64,000 nt of DNA from the NCBI GenBank assembly GCA_963703125.1, contig OY969790.1, forward strand, positions 2,170,001-2,234,000, in the 5' to 3' direction. The DNA comes from MFD04716-140 sp963703125 (GTDB taxonomy: Bacteria > Bacteroidota > Bacteroidia > Flavobacteriales > Flavobacteriaceae). The first letter of the stretch is position 1; each line of letters opens with the position of its first letter. Positions 8,973 through 18,607 of this stretch are shown piece by piece. Under the pieces are notes generated by a model that did not search any database, had not been told where the DNA came from, and worked only from the letters and a program-made list of their open reading frames with translations. The translations under genes were made by a program, and so were the position numbers.

Positions 8973-10324
8973 TTTGAACGGACGGCCAAATCGGAATCTT
9001 TTACCATTTTGAGGCTGCTCACCACAAAATTTCCTAAATTTCGACCTTGTGTAATCCCAACTTCTATGGCCATTCGGTAATGGATTCCTCCATACATTCT
9101 GCTTATTGCAGCTTCTTCGGCAGCTAAATTGAAAGATTTAAAACTTCTTATGGGAAGGCCATAGGGTGTCTCTGTATCATCGTCAAAAGCGAAATTATCT
9201 CCAAAAATACTGGTCAATACGGTTGATGCTGCGCCAGAGACCACAGAATGGCCACTTGAATATTCGGGAAAGGGCGGAGTTTGTAAAACCGGCAGCCAAT
9301 TTTCATCAATATATTGATTTATGAGGGTCTCAGGTCTTATAAGGTTACTTCGATATTTTTCATCCCAACAACTAATAAAGCCATCTGCAATCGCAATGGA
9401 AGTTTTGGTATAGGCGTACAAAGTTTTATCAAAATCACTTTTACTGTTCCTAGCGGCAATCTTCGTGATTCCGATCCAATGTGCACCGGGGCTTATTTTT
9501 TTTGTAGCAAACATTAAATGACCTTTTGTAACCGAAACATACGGGTTACAGTCCCAAAATTGGGCAATCTTTATCTCTTCAGATGTGTCACCGGATTCTT
9601 CTATTTTTTTACCAACATCATATACTTCCTTTAGTTCTTTGTAGAACGCCGATTCTTTTTCCAGTGAAAAAGGATAAGGTGGAGCCGGCTTAAATTGCGC
9701 AGCGGAATCCAGTGTAAAAGGCCTTATTTTATTCCAGTGCGGTTCAATCGCATCTATATATGCTGGCGGGGTCGGTTGCCAACGAGTCTTGTCATCCGTG
9801 TTGACGGTAAATTTAGGCATTGTTCGGGTTTGGGCGTAATTATCTTTTTTCATCCATTCCCAGATCTCATCGGCTACTTTCAATCCATATTCTTTGGAGG
9901 CATTAAATACGGTCGGGTTTTTTTCGTTCCACTTCCCATATAGGCTATCCCTAAAAAGCTCAAGGTCTTTTTCTGAAAAAATAAGCCTTTTGCTAAGCTC
10001 CATATGTGCTACCATGGCAGCAAGCTGTGAATTTATTGGCTGGCCGGCTGTTGGATTCGATATACCTTTGAAGTCGGTAAGTTGACCTTCAAGTGTTACA
10101 TATTCCGGATTATTTTTTGCAATAATTTCGAAGGCCGCAATGTTGGGATAGGCAAAAATACGGCTCGCGACCGGCGGGGAAAATATATCATGGATCATGA
10201 TCTCAACTACCTTGTCTATGGCAGTATGAAGATCTTCTGTTGAAACTACAATAGTTTCTTCTTTTTTTTCCGTACTACAGCCTAAAAATAATAGTATAAC
10301 AAGTGGTACCAAACTCTTTTTCAT
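8969..10324 (-). CDS. Vanadium-dependent haloperoxidase / PAP2-superfamily lipoprotein
   Basis: 451-residue lipoprotein (lipobox LFLGC, C16). The vanadate/phosphate-binding triad of the vanadium haloperoxidase and acid phosphatase superfamily is present: K323-x6-R330-P331 (KYRSNLIRP), SSGH (356-359) and SRMYGGIH (S408, R409, G413, H415). These residues bind vanadate or phosphate and include the axial His. The Asp often found four residues after that His is Ala (A419), and the pre-SGH residue is Ser instead of Pro, so halogenating activity cannot be assumed; phosphatase activity or an unknown reaction is possible. First gene of a two-gene unit with the coupled propeller lipoprotein. A good promoter lies 67 bp upstream. 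Confidence 0.82.
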   Translation of the reverse strand: MKKSLVPLVILLFLGCSTEKKEETIVVSTEDLHTAIDKVVEIMIHDIFSPPVASRIFAYPNIAAFEIIAKNNPEYVTLEGQLTDFKGISNPTAGQPINSQLAAMVAHMELSKRLIFSEKDLELFRDSLYGKWNEKNPTVFNASKEYGLKVADEIWEWMKKDNYAQTRTMPKFTVNTDDKTRWQPTPPAYIDAIEPHWNKIRPFTLDSAAQFKPAPPYPFSLEKESAFYKELKEVYDVGKKIEESGDTSEEIKIAQFWDCNPYVSVTKGHLMFATKKISPGAHWIGITKIAARNSKSDFDKTLYAYTKTSIAIADGFISCWDEKYRSNLIRPETLINQYIDENWLPVLQTPPFPEYSSGHSVVSGAASTVLTSIFGDNFAFDDDTETPYGLPIRSFKSFNLAAEEAAISRMYGGIHYRMAIEVGITQGRNLGNFVVSSLKMVKDSDLAVRSN

Positions 10325-10628
10325 CGAACTTCAATTTATCATGCTCGGATATTTTCCCAGCTTATAAGATACCCTAAACTTAGGGACAAGCAAAATTACA
10401 ATATTTTCTAAGTTTGTCAATTTTAAAGCCGAAAATAGGGGGATTTCATGGATTAATTAAGTTTTGGTTAAGTTAAATTTTGGAAATTCGGTAAAATTAA
10501 ATTGAACCGCTCTAGTTGTAGGCCCTTTAAGCCTCAGTGGCTCCCATAAAAATGGAATAATTGTAAATTCCACAAAATAGTATCAAATAAACTGATATAT
10601 TAGGGGAAATAATCAAACCAATTTATAA
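10325..10628. other. Divergent intergenic region, haloperoxidase / symporter
   Basis: 304 bp of AT-rich sequence between divergent genes. It holds the minus-strand promoter at 10391-10420 and an isolated plus-strand TAAGTTTG box at 10409-10416 lying inside it. No ORF, RNA gene or strong hairpin is seen. The leader directly before the symporter start is A-rich with no Shine-Dalgarno site. Confidence 0.6.
10391..10420 (-). promoter_or_regulatory. Promoter of the haloperoxidase unit (TTG-N19-TAATTTTG)
   Basis: Read on the minus strand: TTG at 10418-10420, a 19-bp spacer, and TAATTTTG at 10391-10398, matching the Bacteroidota -33/-7 consensus (TTG, TAnnTTTG). It lies 67 bp before the start at 10324. 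Seen directly; function inferred. Confidence 0.55.
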
Positions 10629-12281
10629 ATGTTAGGTATTCTCTCATTCGTTGGCTTTACACTTTTAGTGGCCGTTATCTCCTATTTTGCAACCCGAAAA
10701 ACAGATGAAAATTCGTCCGATGGCTATTTCTTGGGAGGTAGAAGTCTAACGGCAGGTGTTATTGCAGGCTCATTATTATTAACAAACCTCTCCACCGAAC
10801 AAATTGTTGGGCTAAATGGCAGTGCCTATACCGACGGACTTTCGGTAATGGCGTGGGAAACACTTGCAGCCATTGCGATGGTAGTAACGGCTATTTTCTT
10901 GTTACCCAGGTATTTAAAGGGAGGGTTGACAACAATTCCGCAGTTTTTATCCAAGCGATTTGACGTAACTACAAAAACAATTACATCGGCATTATTTCTT
11001 ACAGGCTACGTAGTAGTGCTTTTACCGGTCATTTTGTACTCTGGATCCGTGGCCATTAGCGGTATGTTCAATGTGCCTGAGCTTCTTGACGTTTCCAATT
11101 CCGCTGCGCTGGTCATTTGCATATGGGGAATAGGTATCATAGGATCTATTTATGCCATTTTCGGTGGATTGAAGGCGGTTGCAGTATCGGATAGTATAAA
11201 TGCCATAGGGCTCATTGTTGGGGGGATTCTTATTCCGATTTTTGGTCTCATGGCAATAGGTGAGGGCAGTATCTTACATGGACTGGATACTTTAATGGCA
11301 ACAAACCCTGAAAGGTTCGACTCTACGGGGAATCAAGGTCAAGAGGTGCCCTTTAGCACCATTTTTACCGGGATGATGCTGGTACAGTTGTTTTATTGGG
11401 GCACCAACCAGCAGATTATTCAAAGAGCCTTGGGAGCTAAAAACTTGGCCGAAGGACAAAAAGGATTGTTATTGGCATCGTTTTTGAAGATTCTGGGGCC
11501 ATTGATTCTGGTCGTTCCGGGTATGATCGCATATCATTATTTTGAGGGAGGATTGGCCTCAAGTGATCTTGCTTATCCCGAATTGGTTCGTGCCGTATTG
11601 CCAAAACCTTTGGTTGGCTTTTTTGCGGCCGTACTATTCGGAGCAATTTTGAGTTCGTTCAATAGTGTGCTTAATAGCTCGGTTACCTTATTCGGTATTG
11701 ACATTTATAAGCAGCATATCAATAAAGAAGCCTCGGAACGAACGGTTGTAAAGTATGGCAAAATATTCGGGATATGTTTGGCTTTGGCAGCAATGTTCAT
11801 TGCACCTATGATTGCCAATGCCGGAAGCTTGTTCAACTATCTGCAAAAAATCAATGGAATCTACAGCATACCTATCTTTACGATTATTATCATCGGTTAT
11901 TTGACCAAAAGAGTACCTGCCATAGCGGCCAAAATTGGCATCGTTTCGGGATCCGTGTTGTACATTATCAGTGAGTTCCTTGTCAGTCCTAACTTAAGGG
12001 AAAATGCGGTAGAAGCGGCAAAAGCATCGGGTATTACCGACCCCGCATCTTTAAAATTGGTAGAGGCCGATGCCTATCCCCATTACCTTCATGTTATGGC
12101 CATTCTGTTTGTATCCAATATGCTGATCATGTTGATTATTGGAAAAATTTGGCCTAGAGAAGAAGCTTTTGAATTGGAATATACCAAACAAGTATCCATT
12201 GAACCCTATAAGTATGTAAAACACGTGGGTTTGGCCGTTTGTTTAATTGTTGTCAGTATATATATTTACTTCGCAAAATAG
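10629..12281 (+). CDS. Sodium:solute symporter (SSS family), probable xylose transporter
   Basis: 550 residues with about 14 hydrophobic segments and no signal peptide. It has the SSS-family opening DGYFLGGRSLTAGVIAGSLL, the TNLSTEQIVGLNGSAY segment in TM2, and conserved later segments (FYWGTNQQIIQRALGAKN, FGAILSSFNSVLNSS). SSS proteins import sugars or other solutes with Na+. It faces xylA-xylB with a shared terminator and lies beside no other catabolic genes, so xylose is the most likely substrate; this is context inference, and glucose or galactose are alternatives. Confidence 0.85.
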   Translation: MLGILSFVGFTLLVAVISYFATRKTDENSSDGYFLGGRSLTAGVIAGSLLLTNLSTEQIVGLNGSAYTDGLSVMAWETLAAIAMVVTAIFLLPRYLKGGLTTIPQFLSKRFDVTTKTITSALFLTGYVVVLLPVILYSGSVAISGMFNVPELLDVSNSAALVICIWGIGIIGSIYAIFGGLKAVAVSDSINAIGLIVGGILIPIFGLMAIGEGSILHGLDTLMATNPERFDSTGNQGQEVPFSTIFTGMMLVQLFYWGTNQQIIQRALGAKNLAEGQKGLLLASFLKILGPLILVVPGMIAYHYFEGGLASSDLAYPELVRAVLPKPLVGFFAAVLFGAILSSFNSVLNSSVTLFGIDIYKQHINKEASERTVVKYGKIFGICLALAAMFIAPMIANAGSLFNYLQKINGIYSIPIFTIIIIGYLTKRVPAIAAKIGIVSGSVLYIISEFLVSPNLRENAVEAAKASGITDPASLKLVEADAYPHYLHVMAILFVSNMLIMLIIGKIWPREEAFELEYTKQVSIEPYKYVKHVGLAVCLIVVSIYIYFAK

Positions 12282-12291
12282 CATAAAAAAG

Positions 12292-12319
12292 CCTGTTCAA
12301 ATCAATTGATTTGAACAGG
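12292..12319. terminator. Bidirectional terminator between symporter and xylA
   Basis: A perfect 28-bp palindrome (two 14-bp arms, left arm CCTGTTCAAATCAA) sits between the convergent ends of the symporter and xylA. It is preceded by AAAAAAG and followed by TTTCAACTTT, so it can form a stem with T-rich tails in both directions. Confidence 0.75.
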
Positions 12320-12365
12320 TTTCAACTTTAACTCCTTAAACTTTTTAAGTATGTTGGAAGGAGTT

Positions 12366-13691
12366 TTAAATATATTGGTTGATTATATTCTCAAAGAGTT
12401 CCTGTTTGCCACTTTGAAGAGTTAATTCACCATTTTCCTTGGCAATATCATATAAATCCTTAAAGTCAAGCTTCCCATTTTCGAAATCTTTCCCTTTTCC
12501 TGAGTCAAAAGAACTATATCTCATTTTACGAAGTGAATCGTAAGATGAAGAGGAAATAATCCTATCCGCTGTTATTAAGGCACGGGCAAATGTATCTGCG
12601 CCGCCAATATGGGCATGGAAAACATCCTCCATATCGGTTGAGTTTCTTCTGATTTTTGCGTCGAAATTAATTCCACCGCCTTGTAATCCACCTGCTTTTA
12701 GGAAAACCAACATGGCCTCGGTCACTTCTGTGATGTTATTGGGAAATTGATCCGTATCCCATCCGTTTTGATAGTCACCGCGATTGGCATCAACGCTTCC
12801 CAGCATTCCGTGGGCTGCGGCTACTTCCAATTCGTGTTGCATGGTATGGCTGGCAAGGGTTGCATGGTTTACTTCAATATTCAATTTAAAATCATCTTGC
12901 AAACCGTATTGATGCAAGAATCCCACAACTGTGGCACAATCAAAGTCATATTGATGTTTCATGGGTTCCATCGGTTTTGGTTCTATGAAGAAATTACCCT
13001 TGAAACCTTGGGCTCGCGCATAATCACGTGCCATCCCCAAGAATCTGCCCATGTGATCTAACTCGCGCTTCATGTCAGTGTTCAAAAGCGACATATAACC
13101 TTCACGACCACCCCAGAAGACATAGTTTTCCCCATCAAGCGCCATTGTCGCATCCAACGCCAATTTAATTTGTCCGCCTGCTCGTGCCAGTACATTAAAG
13201 TCGGGATTGGTGGATGCCCCATTCATATATCTAGGGTTTGAGAAGCAATTTGCAGTTCCCCAAAGAAGCTTTATGCCAGACTCCTTTTTTTTACCTTTTA
13301 TATAATCTACGATGGTTGCCAATCTCTTTTCCGATTCATTGAAAGATGCTCCTTCCTGGATCAAATCAAAATCATGGAAACAAAAATAGTCGAAGCCTAT
13401 TTTGGTGATGAATTCAAAAGCGGCATCCGCTTTTGCCTTTGCTGCCTCAACGGCATCCGAAGGTTGGTCCCATGGAAAATTTTGTGTGCCAGGGCCAAAT
13501 GGATCGGCTCCTTGTCCACAGAAAGTATGCCAATAGGCAATGGCAAACTTAAAATGCTCGCGCATTGTTTTACCGGCAACCTTCTGGTCCGGATTGTAAT
13601 ATTTAAAAGCCAAAGGATTATCGGAATCCTTGCCTTCAAATTTTATGTCCCCAATTCCTTTAAAGTACTCTTTGTTTCCTATTAGTGCCAT
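12366..13691 (-). CDS. xylA: Xylose isomerase
   Basis: 441 residues, the full length of group II xylose isomerases. Signatures: AIAYWHTFCGQGADPFG near residue 50, FCFHDFDLIQEG (catalytic His and Asp), LLWGTANCFSNPRYM, ENYVFWGGREGY, and the metal ligands in FNPGxx-type positions FIEPKPMEP, NIEVNHATLASHTM and DFDAK-like GGINFDAK. Converts D-xylose to D-xylulose in the cytoplasm. It is 6 bp downstream of xylB in the same operon and shares the palindromic terminator with the facing symporter. Assignment is very secure. Confidence 0.97.
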   Translation of the reverse strand: MALIGNKEYFKGIGDIKFEGKDSDNPLAFKYYNPDQKVAGKTMREHFKFAIAYWHTFCGQGADPFGPGTQNFPWDQPSDAVEAAKAKADAAFEFITKIGFDYFCFHDFDLIQEGASFNESEKRLATIVDYIKGKKKESGIKLLWGTANCFSNPRYMNGASTNPDFNVLARAGGQIKLALDATMALDGENYVFWGGREGYMSLLNTDMKRELDHMGRFLGMARDYARAQGFKGNFFIEPKPMEPMKHQYDFDCATVVGFLHQYGLQDDFKLNIEVNHATLASHTMQHELEVAAAHGMLGSVDANRGDYQNGWDTDQFPNNITEVTEAMLVFLKAGGLQGGGINFDAKIRRNSTDMEDVFHAHIGGADTFARALITADRIISSSSYDSLRKMRYSSFDSGKGKDFENGKLDFKDLYDIAKENGELTLQSGKQELFENIINQYI

Positions 13692-13697
13692 AATCTA

Positions 13698-15182
13698 TTA
13701 ATTACTTTGTATTAAGTTGTTCAATTCCGTTTTCCATTTGCCATAAGCTTTTTCATATTCCTCTTTATTGGCAAGAGGTTTAAAGCCCAACACATAATCA
13801 TTTTCCATAATGTGTTTTCCAAAAGTAACATAATTACCGTTACGCAGTTCGCAAGCCCTTGCGGCACCAATGGCACCGGTCGTGTTATATATTTCTATCT
13901 CCTGGCCTATAAGGGTTGCTATCGTTTCCGAAAATATATCTGAGCGAAACAAATTGTCATTTCCGGCCCTGATCACATTAGGTTTTATACCGTCCGATTT
14001 CATGATTTCCATACCATAGACAAATGAGAAGGCGATTCCTTCTAGGGCTGCTCTGCACAAATGCGCTTTTTGATGGTTATTAAGATTGATATTGGAAATC
14101 CTTGTCCCTATTTCTAGATTGTTCAACATACGTTCGGCCCCATTTCCGAACGGATGGATCATTACACCATCCGACCCAATGGGAACCGAAGCTGCCAATT
14201 GGTTCATTTCACCGTAGGATGATACATTTAAATTATTGAGCAACCATCGGTATTGAATGCCAGAACCATTGATGCAAAGCAATTTACCTATTTTAGGGGC
14301 GGTTTCGGAATAATTGACATGTGCAAAATTGTTCACCCGGGAACTCTCCTTTACTGATAGATTGTCGGTTACTGCATACACCACACCGGAAGTGCCACCT
14401 GTTGCCGCCACTTCACCCGGTTCAAAAACGTTCAAGGAAAGGGCATTGTTCGGTTGATCTCCCGCTCTATAATAAATTGGGGTACCCTCAGCTAGACCAG
14501 ATTCGACGGCTCCGTTCTTGCTTACTCTTCCCTGAACACTAAAATTATTGACTACTTCGGGGACAAGGGCAGGATCAAATCCGTAGTAATTTAAAAGCCA
14601 ATCGGCTATTTCATTTTGCTTGAAATCCCAAAATATACCTTCTGAAAGGCTTGTTATTGTAGTACATATCGTATTGCTTAGTTTGTAGGCGATATAATCA
14701 CCCGGGAGCATAAATTTATAAATCTTCTTATAAACACCTGGCTCGTTTTCCTTCACCCATTTTAACTTGGAGGCCGTAAAATTCCCGGGAGAATTCAAAA
14801 GATGCTCGTCACATTTTTCAGAACCCAAGGATTCAAATGCCCTATTGCCAATCTCAACTGCTCTGCTATCACACCAAATAATGGAATTCCTTAACGAATT
14901 ACCATCCTTGTCAACAACTACAAGACCGTGCATCTGATATGAAATGCCTATCCCGGTAATGTCTTTTGGGTCAATTTTATTATTTTTTATAAGTTGGTGA
15001 GTGGCTTTGCAGACATGTTTCCACCAATCATTGGGATCTTGTTCTGCCCAACCGTTTTTCACAGCGATCATCTCCATTTCTACGGAAGGCTCGCTAACAA
15101 CGGAAATACTTTTGCCGGAAACCGTTTCAATTAGGGCCGCTTTTATGGATGAACTACCAATATCATAACCAATTGAATACAT
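13698..15182 (-). CDS. xylB: Xylulokinase
   Basis: 494-residue FGGY-family kinase. The N-terminal phosphate loop is GYDIGSSSIKAALIE (residues 4-18). GISYQMHGLVVVD, the substrate loop WCDSRA and the C-terminal ATP site with VAATGGTSGVVYAVT and GAIGAARACELR match xylulokinases. Phosphorylates D-xylulose to xylulose 5-phosphate for the pentose phosphate pathway. Its own promoter is visible upstream (15302-15331), so it need not depend on transcription from susC. Co-transcribed with xylA. Confidence 0.93.
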   Translation of the reverse strand: MYSIGYDIGSSSIKAALIETVSGKSISVVSEPSVEMEMIAVKNGWAEQDPNDWWKHVCKATHQLIKNNKIDPKDITGIGISYQMHGLVVVDKDGNSLRNSIIWCDSRAVEIGNRAFESLGSEKCDEHLLNSPGNFTASKLKWVKENEPGVYKKIYKFMLPGDYIAYKLSNTICTTITSLSEGIFWDFKQNEIADWLLNYYGFDPALVPEVVNNFSVQGRVSKNGAVESGLAEGTPIYYRAGDQPNNALSLNVFEPGEVAATGGTSGVVYAVTDNLSVKESSRVNNFAHVNYSETAPKIGKLLCINGSGIQYRWLLNNLNVSSYGEMNQLAASVPIGSDGVMIHPFGNGAERMLNNLEIGTRISNINLNNHQKAHLCRAALEGIAFSFVYGMEIMKSDGIKPNVIRAGNDNLFRSDIFSETIATLIGQEIEIYNTTGAIGAARACELRNGNYVTFGKHIMENDYVLGFKPLANKEEYEKAYGKWKTELNNLIQSN

Positions 15183-15242
15183 ATATCAAGGTAGGTAAAT
15201 TAGAAGGGTCAAGATATTGCTTTTAATAAGGTGATACAAGCG

Positions 15243-15258
15243 TATTTTGTTCAAAATA
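15243..15258. promoter_or_regulatory. 16-bp palindrome in the xylBA leader, candidate operator
   Basis: TATTTTG-TT-CAAAATA is a perfect palindrome 60-75 bp before the xylB ATG and about 40 bp downstream of the predicted start of transcription. Symmetry and placement suit a repressor site. The cognate regulator is unknown; no xylose regulator gene is in the window. Confidence 0.4.
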
Positions 15259-15301
15259 TAACAGGATAAAATCTATTTACCGGCAGTGTCGGGATACTGG
15301 C

Positions 15302-15331
15302 CAAAATTAAAGAGGATCCCTTTGTTACAAA
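15302..15331 (-). promoter_or_regulatory. xylBA promoter (TTTG-N18-TAATTTTG)
   Basis: On the minus strand TTTG (15328-15331), an 18-bp spacer and TAATTTTG (15302-15309) match the Bacteroidota consensus. The -33 box overlaps the last codons of the preceding UnbV gene, whose stop is at 15325-15327. Leader to the xylB ATG is about 110 bp. Confidence 0.6.
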
Positions 15332-18300
15332 TCTAGTGGTTCTCGAATTTGTATGGTATACGCTTTTTCATTGTTGGAAATCCACAAATATTGTCTGTTG
15401 CCAATTTTTAAAATTTTTCGGATACTCAGATTTTTGGGAAGCGGGAGCTGTTCGTATTCGTTAAATATACCTTCCTTAAAACTGCTCAAAACCCCTCCTG
15501 GATTGGCGTCGCTATCGCCAAGCTCGTTGACATAACCCACATAGTTACCTCCAAATAAAAGTCTTGGATTTCCATTGTCCATATCCAGGTACAAGGCTTC
15601 GATACTACTCATTTGAGCCTCTGTGGGTAACGGTGAAGGGGTGAAACCTTTCCCAGAATTATAAAATACCATTGAACGCAGTTCTTCAATTTGTTTGGTT
15701 TCCAATATACTGTCCAAGCTTTTATCCGTTAGGTCTTTTAGAGATTTAATTTTGGAAAAATCCCCATAGCTCAGAAATTTCTTTTTAAGATTTGGGAGTT
15801 GACGCATAAGGTTGTCTTTTGATGCAAATGGAACTTCTGAACCAAAAAAATCATAATAAATTATGGGATCTAATTGTTCGTTTTTGTCGAAATCATCCAA
15901 ATAAAGTTTTAATGGATGATCTGTTGTTGCTTTCCATTTTAAATTTAGGCCAGCATTTCCCCCAATGATATCTTGGTAGCCATTTCCGTCAAGATCGGCA
16001 ACTAATATGGTATTCCACATACCTGATGTATTTGCAAGTCCCAGATTCTTCGTCTCATTGGTAAAAGTAGTATCCCCATTATTCATGAGGACCGTGACAG
16101 GCATCCAATCTCCAACTATGATAAGATCTGGTTTGCCGTCATTGTTAAGATCCGCCCATTTACTATCGGTTACCATCCCGAATCGCGTTTTTTGAATCAT
16201 TTCAAAACTACCTTTTCCTGTATTTTTTAAGATCAAGCTAAAGGGAGAAAGTCCGTAGGCACCTGGAATGGATCGGTTTCCGATAAATAAGTCGGAATAT
16301 CCATCTCCGTTAAAGTCGGCCGAAGATACACTGCCACCATTAAATTTGGGTAAAATTGATTGAAATCGTTCAAAATTTCCTTTACCATCATTTAAATAAA
16401 TGCGATCTTCCAAATAGGGATCTCCCTCAACTTTCTCATTGCCACCACTAACTACGTAAATATCAAGATCTCCATCATTTTCTAGGTCAAAAGAAACTGC
16501 GTCTATGTCCTCATATTGGTTATCGACGTTAAAAGCCGTGATATCACGTCTATGATATTCACCATTTTTCTCTTTTAAGAAAAGGGCGGGGGCTTCGAGA
16601 TTACCCCCCCCAATATAAAGATCTTCCAAACCATCTGAATTAAAATCGGCGGCTACCATGGCTGGCCCTTCAATTGACAACCTTTCTGGCATCAATGGCT
16701 CCCTTTCGTAGTCCAAATGATTATTTTCAATATGGTTATACGGAAATTCAGTTATGACAAATTTAGTGCCTTCAGCTCTAGAAACATATAAAAAAGACGT
16801 TGTATCCTTGGTAACGGTATGATACTGGTTCATAGCCAGTTCTGCAATAAGTTGTGTTTGTGAATCGGGCCATATTATTCTGATAGAATCTATTTTTTTG
16901 GCACTCCCCAAACCAAAATGAAGTTTTTTCGAAGAGGAAGATTGAAATCCTCGGGAGGTGATCAATTCTTCATAAAATTCCTTTCCATCTGCATAGACCA
17001 CGACCTTGGAAGCGGCAGTTACTGGGTAATTTTTGTTTCCTGTTAAATTTATGCCCAACCAATTATGGGTTTTTTCATCAGTACTTCTGTTTTCCAATAA
17101 AAAGGACTTTTCATTAATGTTGTTCACAATAAGGTCTAAATCCCCGTCGTTATCAAGATCCGATGATGCCGCCCCATTTGAATAGGAAGGTGCCATCCCT
17201 GCCTGATCCGTGAATTCCTGAAATTCAAAATCGCCCTTATTTCTGAATATGACATTTGGTATTTTTAAGGAAGGCATGGTTTCAATCAATTTTTTTTCAA
17301 TCTCTTTGGACTTTGATTGGTCATATACGCTAAAATCGATGTTGCTTAAAAAATTGATATAATCAAGATCATTAGGTCTTTTATAAATGCCATTGGTAAT
17401 AAAAAGATCCTTTAGCCCGTCGTTGTCATAGTCATTTAAAAGAACGGACCAGCTCCAATCCGTTGCATAGGTATTGGTCATTAATGCAATATCAGAAAAA
17501 GAGGGGCCGTTGTTTATTTGAAACGTATTTCGGGCATACTGTTTTCCAAAACCGAAATTTCCTTTTATAAGGCTAACATTATCGGAATCCTCTCCGCCCG
17601 ATTTCATGAAAATCTCGGAGTTGAAGGGCATCATATCCAATGTAAAAATATCCGGTCTTCCATCATTGTTCATGTCTGAAATATCGGCCCCCATGGTGAA
17701 CCTACTGGTATGATTGAAAAAATTGGCTCCTTCTTCCTTAAATGTTTTATTTCCTTGGTTTATATAGAGATAATCATTTTCGTGAAAGTCATTGCCAACA
17801 TATACGTCAACCCACCCGTCTTTATTAACATCGGCGACCACCAAAGCCAATCCGTAGCCCAATGCACTACTGTAAATTCCCGCCTGCTCCGTAACATCTT
17901 CAAATAACAAGGTGCCATTCTCCATTTTATTTTCATAGAGGCGATCACCGGACAGGGAATCGGATTCCATCCGCTTTTGTGCGTTGCCATAACTTCGCGT
18001 TGAATGAATGGAATGGTTAAGTAGATACATATCAAGATCACCATCCTTGTCATAATCAAAAAATGATGCTTGTGTGGAAAATCCAGAAAAATTCAATCCC
18101 ACCAATTCTGATGATTCTGTAAATGTTTCATCGCCGTTATTTAGATAAAGTAGATTATGGGCCCTTAAACTTTTATAGTTACCAACTTTTGAAACATAAA
18201 TATCAATATAACCGTCATTATTTACATCGTCCATGGTTACTCCTGATGACCATGTAGAATCGATTTTAATTTTGGCAGATGCGGTAATATCCTTGAACTT

Positions 18301-18597
18301 AAGATTACCAAGATTTAAATAGAGACGGTCAGGTAATTGGTTCGCTGTAAAATATATATCATCAAGGCCGTCATTGTTGATATCACCGGTTGCAACACCA
18401 CCTCCGTTATAATAATACAAATATTCAATAATGTTCAAATCATCCTTTTCTAAAAGCTTGTTTTCAAATTCAAGTCCGCTGTGTTCCGAAGCAATCGATT
18501 TAAAGTAAATGGGGGCACGGTCTACTATTTTTGGATTTTTTTTGCAAGTGATAAATAACAGTGATACAAGTAAGGCAATCAGTGTAAATTTTCCCAT
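15325..18597 (-). CDS. FG-GAP/VCBS repeat and UnbV (ASPIC) lipoprotein 1, 1090 aa
   Basis: Lipoprotein (lipobox LFITC, C18) made of two FG-GAP propeller blocks separated by an UnbV/ASPIC domain. The first block (about 60-490) repeats calcium-binding loops such as DINNDGLDDIYF, DVNNDGYIDIYV and DYDKDGDLDMYL. The UnbV segment (about 505-600) contains ITSRGFQSSSSKKLHFGLG and IRIIWPDS. The second block (about 640-910) has DFNSDGLEDLYIGG and DLENDGDLDIYV. Such proteins are integrin-alpha-like, calcium-dependent and surface-exposed in other families. Last of three paralogues in tandem, 10 bp after the next. The position in a SusCD locus suggests a surface glycan-handling role, but no enzymatic motif is seen. 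Confidence 0.82.
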   Translation of the reverse strand: MGKFTLIALLVSLLFITCKKNPKIVDRAPIYFKSIASEHSGLEFENKLLEKDDLNIIEYLYYYNGGGVATGDINNDGLDDIYFTANQLPDRLYLNLGNLKFKDITASAKIKIDSTWSSGVTMDDVNNDGYIDIYVSKVGNYKSLRAHNLLYLNNGDETFTESSELVGLNFSGFSTQASFFDYDKDGDLDMYLLNHSIHSTRSYGNAQKRMESDSLSGDRLYENKMENGTLLFEDVTEQAGIYSSALGYGLALVVADVNKDGWVDVYVGNDFHENDYLYINQGNKTFKEEGANFFNHTSRFTMGADISDMNNDGRPDIFTLDMMPFNSEIFMKSGGEDSDNVSLIKGNFGFGKQYARNTFQINNGPSFSDIALMTNTYATDWSWSVLLNDYDNDGLKDLFITNGIYKRPNDLDYINFLSNIDFSVYDQSKSKEIEKKLIETMPSLKIPNVIFRNKGDFEFQEFTDQAGMAPSYSNGAASSDLDNDGDLDLIVNNINEKSFLLENRSTDEKTHNWLGINLTGNKNYPVTAASKVVVYADGKEFYEELITSRGFQSSSSKKLHFGLGSAKKIDSIRIIWPDSQTQLIAELAMNQYHTVTKDTTSFLYVSRAEGTKFVITEFPYNHIENNHLDYEREPLMPERLSIEGPAMVAADFNSDGLEDLYIGGGNLEAPALFLKEKNGEYHRRDITAFNVDNQYEDIDAVSFDLENDGDLDIYVVSGGNEKVEGDPYLEDRIYLNDGKGNFERFQSILPKFNGGSVSSADFNGDGYSDLFIGNRSIPGAYGLSPFSLILKNTGKGSFEMIQKTRFGMVTDSKWADLNNDGKPDLIIVGDWMPVTVLMNNGDTTFTNETKNLGLANTSGMWNTILVADLDGNGYQDIIGGNAGLNLKWKATTDHPLKLYLDDFDKNEQLDPIIYYDFFGSEVPFASKDNLMRQLPNLKKKFLSYGDFSKIKSLKDLTDKSLDSILETKQIEELRSMVFYNSGKGFTPSPLPTEAQMSSIEALYLDMDNGNPRLLFGGNYVGYVNELGDSDANPGGVLSSFKEGIFNEYEQLPLPKNLSIRKILKIGNRQYLWISNNEKAYTIQIREPLDL

Positions 18598-18607
18598 TTT
18601 TTCGTGA

